15,301 bases of DNA from Candidatus Cloacimonadota bacterium (GTDB lineage Bacteria; Cloacimonadota; Cloacimonadia; JGIOTU-2). Position 1 is the stretch's first letter. Every line of letters begins with the position of its first letter. The stretch spans positions 1 to 15,301 of the forward strand of contig JAGHCS010000191.1 in assembly GCA_021160355.1 (NCBI GenBank), given 5' to 3'. Below the pieces are notes generated by a model, which was not told where the DNA came from, ran no database searches, and saw only the letters and a list, made by a program, of their open reading frames with translations. This document shows, in pieces, positions 7,892 to 14,336 of this stretch. A program made the translations under genes and the position numbers.

Positions 7892-8796
7892 TATGGTCCT
7901 CCTTGATATGAATCTGCTGATCTTGATTTAAAAAGAAGAGAGGGATTTTCCGAAATCATGCGCGAGAATTCGTTGATGTTCTGCATGGATTCCTTGAGCA
8001 GGCGGATGGTTTCTATGACGTCATCCTGGCTTTCCAGAACTGTATAATTGATATTGTTGAATGCGCTTGTCAAATCGCTAACTGATTGATTTATATTGCG
8101 GACAGTCATATTGAACTGGTCGAGATCAAGCTGTTCTGTAACGTCGTTGATTGTTGAGAGGAGATTGGCTAGCTCAGATGATATGCGTGCGATATTTTGA
8201 ATACTCTCATTAAGACCTTCACGATTGTCATCAAGTATGAGATCTAAATTCTTCAAAGAATTGTTTGTATTTGCAACTGCTTCCTGAATATTTTGCTGTG
8301 TACGCTCGTCAAATGTATTTGCAATATTCCTTAAAATTTCATCGACCTTTGCTGCGATATCCTGCGCTTTATCGGTAATTATATCAAGTGTCGATTCTCC
8401 AGCTTGAATGTAGGAGCCGGGTTTGAGATTTTCCTCACGAGGATCACCGCCGACCAGCTCGATCTGCTTGAGACCTGTAATACCAACTGCTGCCATTACC
8501 GCTTTTACATCAGTCTTGATAGGGGTTCCTGCTTTAACGCTGATTTCGACTATTACGGTCGTTACATCATCCTTATCAATGTTAAGTTCTTCGATCCTTC
8601 CAATCCGGATACCGTGATACTGTACAGCACTTCCGACGTTCATGCCACTCACAGATTGATCTTTATAAGCGATGAAATAGATATCTTTTTTATCAAAGAG
8701 TTTCGAACCAACGATAATACCAATCAGGATAAATAAAAAAATCAAAGCGACAATGATGAAAACACCTAATCTGATTTTCTGAGATTTTGAAACCAT
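7891..8796 (-). CDS. mlaD: MCE-domain (MlaD-type) lipid-binding protein
   Basis: A 301-residue substrate-binding subunit of the lipid transporter, anchored in the inner membrane by one N-terminal helix (about 11-31). The MCE domain (about 38-117) shows the typical pattern: VSGMNVGSAVQYHGIRIGRI (49-68), then IKTDVKAVMAAVGITGLKQI (93-112) and ELVGG. Residues 138-285 are long, mostly helical/heptad sequence with many Asn/Gln/Ile positions, and end in NPSLLFK (284-290), a frequent C-terminal motif of single-MCE proteins. Single-MCE proteins usually form hexameric rings. The long helical tail could build a periplasmic needle or tube, as in other extended MCE proteins. The start ATG 8796 has GGAG at good spacing. 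It is the first gene of the transport cassette, 77 nt after alr. Confidence 0.95.
   Translation of the reverse strand: MVSKSQKIRLGVFIIVALIFLFILIGIIVGSKLFDKKDIYFIAYKDQSVSGMNVGSAVQYHGIRIGRIEELNIDKDDVTTVIVEISVKAGTPIKTDVKAVMAAVGITGLKQIELVGGDPREENLKPGSYIQAGESTLDIITDKAQDIAAKVDEILRNIANTFDERTQQNIQEAVANTNNSLKNLDLILDDNREGLNESIQNIARISSELANLLSTINDVTEQLDLDQFNMTVRNINQSVSDLTSAFNNINYTVLESQDDVIETIRLLKESMQNINEFSRMISENPSLLFKSRSADSYQGGP
7898..7904 (-). promoter_or_regulatory. Shine-Dalgarno inside mlaD for the PqiC-like gene
   Basis: AAGGAGG on the minus strand lies six bases before ATG 7891. It is formed by the last codons of mlaD (encoding Gln-Gly-Gly). This fixes the lipoprotein start and indicates coupled translation through the TAATG overlap. 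Confidence 0.85.
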
Positions 8797-8873
8797 ATAT
8801 TCTCCACAAATATTGAGAGATGCAAACGATATTTATGTCAATTTTTTTGCGTAAATTCTTACTGCCATAGAAA

Positions 8874-10817
8874 TTACCACACAAAAACAACACCACTGTT
8901 GGGAAAGAACCATTCTTCTGATGAGCTTTTCATGACGATCTTTTTACCTTTGATTTTTTCAAGTGGGTATTTTTCCTTACCGGAGAAAATGCGAATGATC
9001 TCAACATTTTCAATATTTGTAAGTGAATAATCAAACGTCATCGTAATTCCTTTTGTAAGCTCGGCAATATAAATTGTGAGCTGATGTTTGTTTTTCGGGT
9101 AATAAGTGATCGTATCAATGGTAAACTGCACTTCTTTTCCAAGAAGGTTTCTCAGTTTTGGATGAGAACATTCGATCTCCAGATTGGAGAATTCATTTTC
9201 CTGAGTGCCAGTTTGTATGATGTTATGATGAAGTACCAGGTCATCAATCATAATTTTATCAATTTGAAATGAATTCGCAAGATCAATTTTACTATCAAGC
9301 AACCAGCGATACTCAACTTCTGGAGAGAGAATATACTGTTCCAAATCCTCGGGACTTGTAGCACACACGATCTTGAATGTGTCATTCGTGAGTATCTTTT
9401 TATAGCGCAATTTTGTCTTTGTATGATAAAAGAACTTAGATACGAGAGGATCGAGGTCTGTCTCTGATAACACGATCTCGTGAACGAAATCTTTTTTCCA
9501 GCTTATTTCTCTATCAGTTCGGTAAAAGAGTTTTTTGAGTACTTCCTGATAAACAATGCTTCCGATCTCACTGCTATTGAGCCGCTGATTGAGTGAAGTT
9601 TCAATGACCTTCTCAAGAGTTGTATCTGTGAAATCCTTCGCAATAAAAGTCCTTCTGGAAATAGGTTCAATTGTAGCATCCTTGTGCTCCCGAATGTAAA
9701 TTCTTTGAGCGCGTCTTCCAAGGTTGCATGCCATTTCATAAGTAAGTCCGTTATAGAATGAGCTGAGTTCTTCGATCGAAATTGAGTTGGTTTTCTCGCT
9801 TCCGATCAAAGTGACCTCATCTCCTACTTTTGCATTTTGCACCTGAGAAATATCGACAACGATCATGTCCATAGTTATTCGACCAAGGATCAGGCATATT
9901 GTATCATGAACCAAAACCTTACCGCAGTTTGAAAGAAGAAAATTATATCCGTCACCATACCCGATTGGAAGTATTGCAGCTTTTGTAATTTTTTTTGTGA
10001 TATAAGTCTGATTATAACTTATGCTGGCATTTTCAGGAAATTCTTTGATCAATCCAATTTTTGATTTGAATGTCATGACCGGCTTCAGCTCAATCTTTTC
10101 CTTGAGATTATCTGCAGTGTAAATGCCATAGGACAGTAAACCGGAGCGTACCATTGTGTGGCAAGATTCAGGAAAATTGATAAGAGCAGCGCTGTTTGCA
10201 ATATGCTTATAAGGAGGATCAATGCCAATATCTTGAAAAGTCTTGATAATCTTAATAAAGCGCTTATTCTGTTTCTCTGTGAATGAAATGTCTTCGGTTT
10301 CACTCATAGAGAAATGCGAAGAAATTCCTTCAAATTGAAGATTTCTCAATTGTTTAATAGCATGTGCAATTTTTTCTGCTTCTTTCCACAGGAACCCTGC
10401 ACGGCCCATTCCAGTGTCGAAAAGAATATGAACAGATACTGTCTTTTTATGCTTTTTGGCATAAGCGTCAAGCGCGCGGGCGAATCCCATATCAGAAATG
10501 GTCGGAGTAAGGTTATAGGTAACGAGGGTTTCAATCTCGCTTCCGAAGGAAGGACTGAGCACGAGGATTCGCTGATTTATATTTTCCAGTCTGAGCAGCA
10601 CACCTTCATCGCTGTTTGCCACACCGAACCACTGAACACCCAATTTTTCTGCTTCACGAGCGATTTCAAGTGAGCCATGCCCATAAGCATCTGCCTTAAC
10701 GATCTGCATATAATGCGTTCTTGGGGAGAGACGATTTTTAAGTTGCTCGATATTATAACGGAAATTATCGAGATCAATAATTGTCCAGCTTCGAAAGAGT
10801 TCTTTATCCTTCTTCAT
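8874..10817 (-). CDS. alr: Alanine racemase with long C-terminal extension
   Basis: A PLP enzyme interconverting L- and D-alanine for peptidoglycan. The racemase part (about 1-378) has QIVKADAYGHG with PLP lysine K41, DTGMGRAGF (134-142, Arg139), the second catalytic base Tyr268 in SISYNQTY, IGYGDGY (285-291), GRITMDM (312-318), and the final YEMACNLGRRAQRIY (360-374). It is therefore complete. The 647-residue total is far above the usual 360-390. Residues about 380-647 are an additional region I do not recognise, soluble and beta/charged-rich, with landmarks YYPKNKHQLTIYIAELTKG (572-590) and the C-terminal WFFPNSGVVFVW. ATG 10817 is the only usual start codon near the family's N-terminus. 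The only purine-rich Shine-Dalgarno-like sequence (GGAGGG) is 14 nt upstream, inside a hairpin. Confidence 0.93.
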   Translation of the reverse strand: MKKDKELFRSWTIIDLDNFRYNIEQLKNRLSPRTHYMQIVKADAYGHGSLEIAREAEKLGVQWFGVANSDEGVLLRLENINQRILVLSPSFGSEIETLVTYNLTPTISDMGFARALDAYAKKHKKTVSVHILFDTGMGRAGFLWKEAEKIAHAIKQLRNLQFEGISSHFSMSETEDISFTEKQNKRFIKIIKTFQDIGIDPPYKHIANSAALINFPESCHTMVRSGLLSYGIYTADNLKEKIELKPVMTFKSKIGLIKEFPENASISYNQTYITKKITKAAILPIGYGDGYNFLLSNCGKVLVHDTICLILGRITMDMIVVDISQVQNAKVGDEVTLIGSEKTNSISIEELSSFYNGLTYEMACNLGRRAQRIYIREHKDATIEPISRRTFIAKDFTDTTLEKVIETSLNQRLNSSEIGSIVYQEVLKKLFYRTDREISWKKDFVHEIVLSETDLDPLVSKFFYHTKTKLRYKKILTNDTFKIVCATSPEDLEQYILSPEVEYRWLLDSKIDLANSFQIDKIMIDDLVLHHNIIQTGTQENEFSNLEIECSHPKLRNLLGKEVQFTIDTITYYPKNKHQLTIYIAELTKGITMTFDYSLTNIENVEIIRIFSGKEKYPLEKIKGKKIVMKSSSEEWFFPNSGVVFVW

Positions 10818-10823
10818 AAAGAT

Positions 10824-10861
10824 AGAAAAATCCCTCCATTCAGAGAAAGAATGTCGGGATT
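10824..10861 (-). terminator. Hairpin with T-run directly upstream of alr (terminator or attenuator)
   Basis: On the minus strand, AATCCC-GA-CATTC (10861-10849) pairs with GAATG-GA-GGGATT (10841-10829): 6 bp, a tandem G-A mismatch, then 5 bp, with loop TTTCTCT. It runs into TTTCT, giving a five-T run. This has the form of an intrinsic terminator for the SPOR lipoprotein gene (stop at 10882), yet it ends only about 7 nt before the alr ATG and contains GGAGGG, the only candidate alr ribosome-binding site. It may be a plain terminator, with alr having its own promoter, or a regulated attenuator. Confidence 0.7.
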
Positions 10862-10881
10862 GATATGGTGTGGCGTCCTAT

Positions 10882-11328
10882 TTATTTAACTTTTGCCAGC
10901 CAGTAATCATTAATTGAAGGGAATTTTGCCTTCAGCTGTTTTCCCAGTTCATTTGCTTCAGGTGCCGAATAAAGACCCTTAAGACGCAGGCGGTAAAATA
11001 GCTTACCTTTTTTCTTGGTCGTGGTGATCTTGGTCTCATATCCGTACTGTGCAAGCTTGTTTTTCTCTGTGACGATATTTGCATAACTCGGACTGGCAGC
11101 AACTTGTAACTCATACAGCTTCGCTTGGTCAGGTGGAACTTTTTTAGTAGGAACTGTCTGCTGTGCTGCCGGAGTTGTCTCTTTCGTTTGTTCTTCCGGT
11201 TTAGTAACTTCAGGTTTCTTGGGCGGTTTGACTTCGTCAGTTTTCTTTTTACCGCATCCCTGAATACTTGCCAGAGAAACAAGAAGCACGATCATCAAAA
11301 TGGCAATCACAAAAACTTTTCTTTTCAT
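10882..11328 (-). CDS. SPOR-domain lipoprotein
   Basis: A 148-residue lipoprotein. The ATG at 11328 starts a standard signal sequence (MKRKVFVIAIL...) ending in SIQGC with the modified Cys at 25. ATG 11340 is an alternative four codons upstream with no Shine-Dalgarno, whereas GGGGG lies just before 11328. Residues 28-65 are a Lys/Pro/Glu/Thr-rich linker, probably spanning to the cell wall. Residues about 70-148 form a SPOR domain: YELQVAASPSYANIVTEKNKL (72-92, ending short of the alpha helix), GYETKITTTKKKGKLFYRLR (96-115), GLYSAPEANELGKQL and a final YWLAKVK. SPOR domains bind peptidoglycan strands lacking stem peptides, often at division sites. It precedes alr, which also serves peptidoglycan. 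Confidence 0.9.
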   Translation of the reverse strand: MKRKVFVIAILMIVLLVSLASIQGCGKKKTDEVKPPKKPEVTKPEEQTKETTPAAQQTVPTKKVPPDQAKLYELQVAASPSYANIVTEKNKLAQYGYETKITTTKKKGKLFYRLRLKGLYSAPEANELGKQLKAKFPSINDYWLAKVK

Positions 11329-11455
11329 GTAAGCCCCCATGTTATTTTAAATAAAACAACCTTTTCCAAAAAAACTCGTCAAGTAATTACTTTATTCAAT
11401 GACTTCACACTAAGTTATCTTGACAGTAAAATTTCACCAAATTCCAATTTCTCTT
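11329..11455. other. Divergent promoter region between SPOR and Big_5 lipoprotein genes
   Basis: This 127-nt AT-rich region drives two divergent lipoprotein genes. A plus-strand TTGACA lies at 11420-11425. On the minus strand TTGACG (11382-11377) could be a -35 for the SPOR gene, but no good -10 follows at standard spacing. Confidence 0.45.
11420..11448 (+). promoter_or_regulatory. Candidate promoter for the Big_5 lipoprotein gene
   Basis: A consensus -35 TTGACA (11420-11425) is followed after 17 nt by TCCAAT (11443-11448), four of six matches to TATAAT. Transcription from it would start at about 11455-11456, which is the ATG itself, so the mRNA would be leaderless. No Shine-Dalgarno precedes that ATG, which agrees with this. 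Confidence 0.4.
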
Positions 11456-12760
11456 ATGAAAAGAGTCCTTTCAATTTTGACGATATGCCTTTTTCTGGCA
11501 GCTTTTTTTTCTTGCGGTAAAGATAGACCTCCAACTGGTGGTCCCAAGGATACAACTCCTCCTGAGATTATAAATTTTGAACCGGAAAATTTAACAAAAA
11601 ATTTTAAGGACGATGAAATCACAATTACTTTTACAGAGACTATTGACGAGCGTTCTTTTGAGGATGCCCTTCATTTTTATCCGCCCATCATGAAAAAGAA
11701 GATCACATCGGGTAAGCAGAGCGTTACGATAAAATTACTCCAAGAACTCAATCCGGATCAAACCTACCTTCTCACCCTTGATACCCGCTGTAAAGACCTC
11801 CGTGATAATGCTCTGGAAAAAGCACACACTCTGATCTTTTCAACTTCCGACAGCATTTCAGCACACAATTTAGACGTAAATCTTGTGCTGGATGAACGGG
11901 CTCCTATTCGGCAGGGCATGTATTTCGTACAGCTCTATAATACTCAGGATACGATTTTTGTTACATCACAAAATACAGAAAAAATTCAAAATTTCACATT
12001 TGAGAATCTCCCTTCTGATGAGGTTTCCGTTCTTGCTTTTCTCGATGAAAATAATAATACGGAAGTTGATAAAAAAAGGGAACTTTTTGATGAGAAGATT
12101 ATAAAATTGATTGAGCCCGAGAACGAGATTACACTTACTCTTAGTCTTCAGGATTCGACCAAACCGGTTTTAAAAAACATCATACCTGAAAGCGCTCAAC
12201 GCCTTCTCATTCGTTTTACTGAGTATATAAAAAAAGTTCGATCTATAAAAATTATTGATCAGGCAACAAAAAACAGGCTACCAGTTTATGAATATATAAT
12301 AACGGGCTCAGACATTGAGTGTATTACGGGTGTATGTGATACGAATGCGTATATGCTGGAGTTAAAGGATATTATCGATTTCAAAAATAATGTCACAGAA
12401 CTTGATACTCTCAGCTTCTTAAACAAGCAGTTGCCGGACACAACATTTTTGGAGCTGGATTCTCTTTCACATGAGGACGGGCAGACAGTTACGACCTTAA
12501 CTCCCGAATTCCGAATAAAATTCAACAAGATAATTCCTCCGGAAAATATTTCTGTTTCACTTGTAAATTCCGAAGATAGTAAACCGGTTGAACTCTCAAT
12601 ACAAAAAGAGCAAGGTTATACTTTTGTGGTGAAACCTAAAAATTTGTTGAGGAACTATGTTCCGTATTCTTTGATAGTTACCGAAAAAACAAAGGATTAT
12701 GAGGGCAATGCATTGAAGGAAGGAATCAATATTTCGATCCTGCCCTTATTGTATAATTGA
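11456..12760 (+). CDS. Multi-domain Ig-like (Big_5) lipoprotein
   Basis: A 434-residue lipoprotein. The start at ATG 11456 gives a clean signal peptide MKRVLSILTICLFLAAFFSC with the lipidated Cys at 20; the longer reading from TTG 11420 would place extra residues before it. After the Cys comes PPTGGPKDTTPPEI (25-38), typical of FCB-group envelope lipoproteins with a Big_5 domain. The first Ig-like domain spans about 36-132 (FTETIDERSF, then LNPDQTYLLTLD). A second module (about 140-225) contains AFLDENNNTEVDKK, similar to the acidic loop of such proteins. Two further beta-sandwich domains follow (about 233-325 and 345-434; each has an 'IRF/IKF' strand). It probably sits on the outer membrane facing the periplasm or the surface; the role is unknown. 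It is monocistronic and convergent with lpxH, with one base between the stops. Confidence 0.85.
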   Translation: MKRVLSILTICLFLAAFFSCGKDRPPTGGPKDTTPPEIINFEPENLTKNFKDDEITITFTETIDERSFEDALHFYPPIMKKKITSGKQSVTIKLLQELNPDQTYLLTLDTRCKDLRDNALEKAHTLIFSTSDSISAHNLDVNLVLDERAPIRQGMYFVQLYNTQDTIFVTSQNTEKIQNFTFENLPSDEVSVLAFLDENNNTEVDKKRELFDEKIIKLIEPENEITLTLSLQDSTKPVLKNIIPESAQRLLIRFTEYIKKVRSIKIIDQATKNRLPVYEYIITGSDIECITGVCDTNAYMLELKDIIDFKNNVTELDTLSFLNKQLPDTTFLELDSLSHEDGQTVTTLTPEFRIKFNKIIPPENISVSLVNSEDSKPVELSIQKEQGYTFVVKPKNLLRNYVPYSLIVTEKTKDYEGNALKEGINISILPLLYN

Positions 12761-12761
12761 A

Positions 12762-13490
12762 TTATTTCCAATATTTTAGCTCAACCTTGTCGTCAATAAT
12801 TTCCAGGTAGCTGTAATACCTGATCCAATCACCAAGATTAATATACGTTCCCTTATCAAGCTGTACAATGTGCGGATTATGGATATGTCCCATAACTGTA
12901 TAGGAAAAACCTTCATCAAACAATTTATTTGAGAAATCGATCATACCCTTTTCCTGCTTTGCGAGTGTTTTTTTTGATTTGTTGTAATTCTGGCTTGAAC
13001 GCGACATGAGTTTGCCTGTTCGCAATCCAGCATCGGGGTGAATCCAGCTGAATAATTTATGAACAAACGGACTACGCAGAATACCTTTTAATACATGATA
13101 TTGAAGATCATTTGAGGTGAATTCATCACCGTGAGATACATAAAATTTTTTTCCACCGCAGGTAAAAGTATAGTCATTTCTAAATACTTCAGCTTGCAGG
13201 TTCAACTGGAAAAAATCTTTGAACACAAAGTCATGATTCCCTGCGATATAAATTAATTTTGTGCCTTTTTCAATGAGAATTTTCAATTTATGAAGGGTTT
13301 CAAAAAATGCTTTCGGAATGACCATTGTGTACTCGAACCATACATCAAAAAGATCTCCTGCGATAATGAGTTTGTCCGGTGAATCAGCAATAAGCGCATT
13401 GAGAAAGGAATAAAAAGTATCCAGTTTTTTCTTCTCTTCTTTATCGACAAAAAAGCGTTGGTGAAGGTCCGAAATGCAGATTATTTTCAT
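12762..13490 (-). CDS. lpxH: UDP-2,3-diacylglucosamine diphosphatase (LpxH-like)
   Basis: A calcineurin-like metallophosphoesterase of 242 residues. In lipid A synthesis LpxH cleaves UDP-2,3-diacylglucosamine to lipid X and UMP at the inner-membrane cytosolic face. All five metal-binding motifs are present: SDLH (7-10), GDLFDVWFEY (45-54), GNHD (84-87), SHGD (119-122) and GHIHNP (201-206). The GDLFDVWFEY sequence is the LpxH-specific form of the second motif and sets it apart from generic phosphoesterases. The length suits the family. The start ATG 13490 has AAAGGAG four nucleotides upstream. It follows the DUF4159 gene by 9 nt and is the second gene of that operon. It supports an LPS- or lipid-A-bearing outer membrane. 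Confidence 0.93.
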   Translation of the reverse strand: MKIICISDLHQRFFVDKEEKKKLDTFYSFLNALIADSPDKLIIAGDLFDVWFEYTMVIPKAFFETLHKLKILIEKGTKLIYIAGNHDFVFKDFFQLNLQAEVFRNDYTFTCGGKKFYVSHGDEFTSNDLQYHVLKGILRSPFVHKLFSWIHPDAGLRTGKLMSRSSQNYNKSKKTLAKQEKGMIDFSNKLFDEGFSYTVMGHIHNPHIVQLDKGTYINLGDWIRYYSYLEIIDDKVELKYWK

Positions 13491-13499
13491 TGAACTCCT

Positions 13500-14162
13500 T
13501 TAATGTGTGAGCACATAGTACACGATGTTGATTCCCATTTTAAATGCCTGTTCCCTTATATGTGAAGGGTCTTTGTGAACTTCCTGGGAAGCCCATCCGT
13601 CACTGATGTTAGTTTCATACGTGTATAAAACCGTCAATCTGCCATAATCATCAAAAATTCCAAATGCCTGGGGTCTCTTGCCATCGTGTTCATGGATTTT
13701 TGGAAGTCCGTTTGGAAAGATGTAGTAGCTATCAAAAAGTGGAAAAGTAGCCGGTAATTCCTGAAGCTCTTTTTCTGGGAATACTTTTGCTAATTCTCTG
13801 CGTATGTACTTATCCAAACCGTAGTCGTCATCAATGTAGAGGAATCCGCCTTTTTCAAGATAGTTTCTAAGATTTACAATTTCTTCTTCAGAAAAACTTA
13901 TGTTGCCGTGCCCCGTCATATATAAAAGTGGGTAGTTTAGAATGGAATTATTTTTAAGGGAAACTATTGCCTGTTCAGGCACAGTTTTGATCAAAGTGCG
14001 GGAACTGATCTCGTTGCAGAGATTAGGAATGACTGAGGTGTCATTATACCAATCACCACCACCGTCATATTGCACACGGGCAATCGTCAATTCCATTTCT
14101 CCTGACAAGTTTAGGGGAATGAGCAAAATAAAAACAAACAGAAACATTTTTATGATATTCAT
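13500..14162 (-). CDS. Secreted DUF4159 family protein
   Basis: A 220-residue protein with a signal peptide (about 1-20, MNIIKMFLFVFILLIPLNLS). The mature part matches the DUF4159 family: QYDGGGDWYND (31-41), then a hydrophobic strand with YMTGHGNISFSEEE (81-94), LRNYLEKGGFLYIDDDYG (98-115), FPEKELQELP (128-137), and DGWASQEVHKD near the C-terminus. The middle recalls a glutamine-amidotransferase-like Rossmann fold seen in DUF4159 proteins, without an obvious catalytic Cys. The function is unknown. ATG 14162 has no Shine-Dalgarno; ATG 14147 (residue 6) is an alternative, also without one. It is first in an operon with lpxH. Confidence 0.88.
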   Translation of the reverse strand: MNIIKMFLFVFILLIPLNLSGEMELTIARVQYDGGGDWYNDTSVIPNLCNEISSRTLIKTVPEQAIVSLKNNSILNYPLLYMTGHGNISFSEEEIVNLRNYLEKGGFLYIDDDYGLDKYIRRELAKVFPEKELQELPATFPLFDSYYIFPNGLPKIHEHDGKRPQAFGIFDDYGRLTVLYTYETNISDGWASQEVHKDPSHIREQAFKMGINIVYYVLTH

Positions 14163-14171
14163 GAGATTTGC

Positions 14172-14200
14172 ATGAAATGAAGGAGCATTTTGGATGTCAA
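14172..14200 (-). promoter_or_regulatory. Candidate promoter for the DUF4159-lpxH operon
   Basis: A minus-strand consensus TTGACA (14200-14195) is followed after 17 nt by TTTCAT (14177-14172), a poor -10. A start about 7 nt downstream would leave only a few untranslated bases before ATG 14162. This is suggestive only. Confidence 0.3.
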
Positions 14201-14205
14201 TATTC

Positions 14206-14233
14206 TTGACGTTTGAAGAACAAGCTTTACATT
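14206..14233 (+). promoter_or_regulatory. Candidate promoter for tRNA-Val
   Basis: TTGACG (14206-14211), a 16-nt spacer and TACATT (14228-14233, four of six consensus bases). Transcription would begin just before the mature tRNA 5' end at 14245. Confidence 0.4.
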
Positions 14234-14244
14234 ATGGCGCACGT

Positions 14245-14320
14245 GGGTGATTAACTCAGAGGCTAGAGTGCTTCCCTTACAAGGAAGAAGTCGTAGGTTC
14301 GAATCCTACATCGCCCACCA
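14245..14320 (+). tRNA. tRNA-Val (anticodon UAC)
   Basis: A complete 76-nt cloverleaf. The acceptor stem GGGTGAT pairs with ATCGCCC (one T-G pair). The D-stem is ACTC/GAGT around AGAGGCTA. The anticodon stem CTTCC/GGAAG holds loop CTTACAA with anticodon TAC at 14278-14280. The variable loop is AAGTC, and the T-arm is GTAGG-TTCGAAT-CCTAC. Discriminator A is followed by an encoded CCA (14318-14320). It reads GUA and, by wobble, other valine codons. It stands alone, divergent from the DUF4159 operon. Confidence 0.97.
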
Positions 14321-14328
14321 TTTTTTTT
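14321..14328 (+). terminator. T-run abutting the tRNA 3' end
   Basis: Eight T residues follow directly after the encoded CCA. With the tRNA's own stems upstream this may help end transcription, but no separate hairpin is visible between them. Confidence 0.35.
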
Positions 14329-14336
14329 ATTACAAT

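Noticed and set aside
8404..8736. Plus-strand open frame of 110 codons
   Set aside because: Antisense to the MCE domain of mlaD, whose motifs are unmistakable.
8813..8841. Internal promoter for mlaD (TTGACA on the minus strand at 8841-8836)
   Set aside because: The -10 at 17-18 nt is poor (TCTCAA/CTCAAT), and the predicted transcript start would cut into the mlaD Shine-Dalgarno at 8807-8801, so it was not listed as a feature.
8874..9683. Separate gene or frameshifted fusion at the alr 3' end
   Set aside because: The reading frame is continuous with no internal start with a ribosome-binding site at the boundary, so it was kept as one long protein.
10314..10673. Plus-strand open frame of 119 codons
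   Set aside because: Entirely antisense to the catalytic part of alanine racemase; no recognisable motif or ribosome-binding site.
11125..11520. Plus-strand open frame of 131 codons
   Set aside because: It lies opposite the SPOR lipoprotein, whose domain and lipobox are clear, and runs across the promoter region. Its Phe/Arg/Ser-rich composition is that of a shadow frame.
14245..14336. tRNA as integration (att) site for a mobile element
   Set aside because: No integrase, no direct repeat of the tRNA 3' end and no foreign-looking genes are present in the window.
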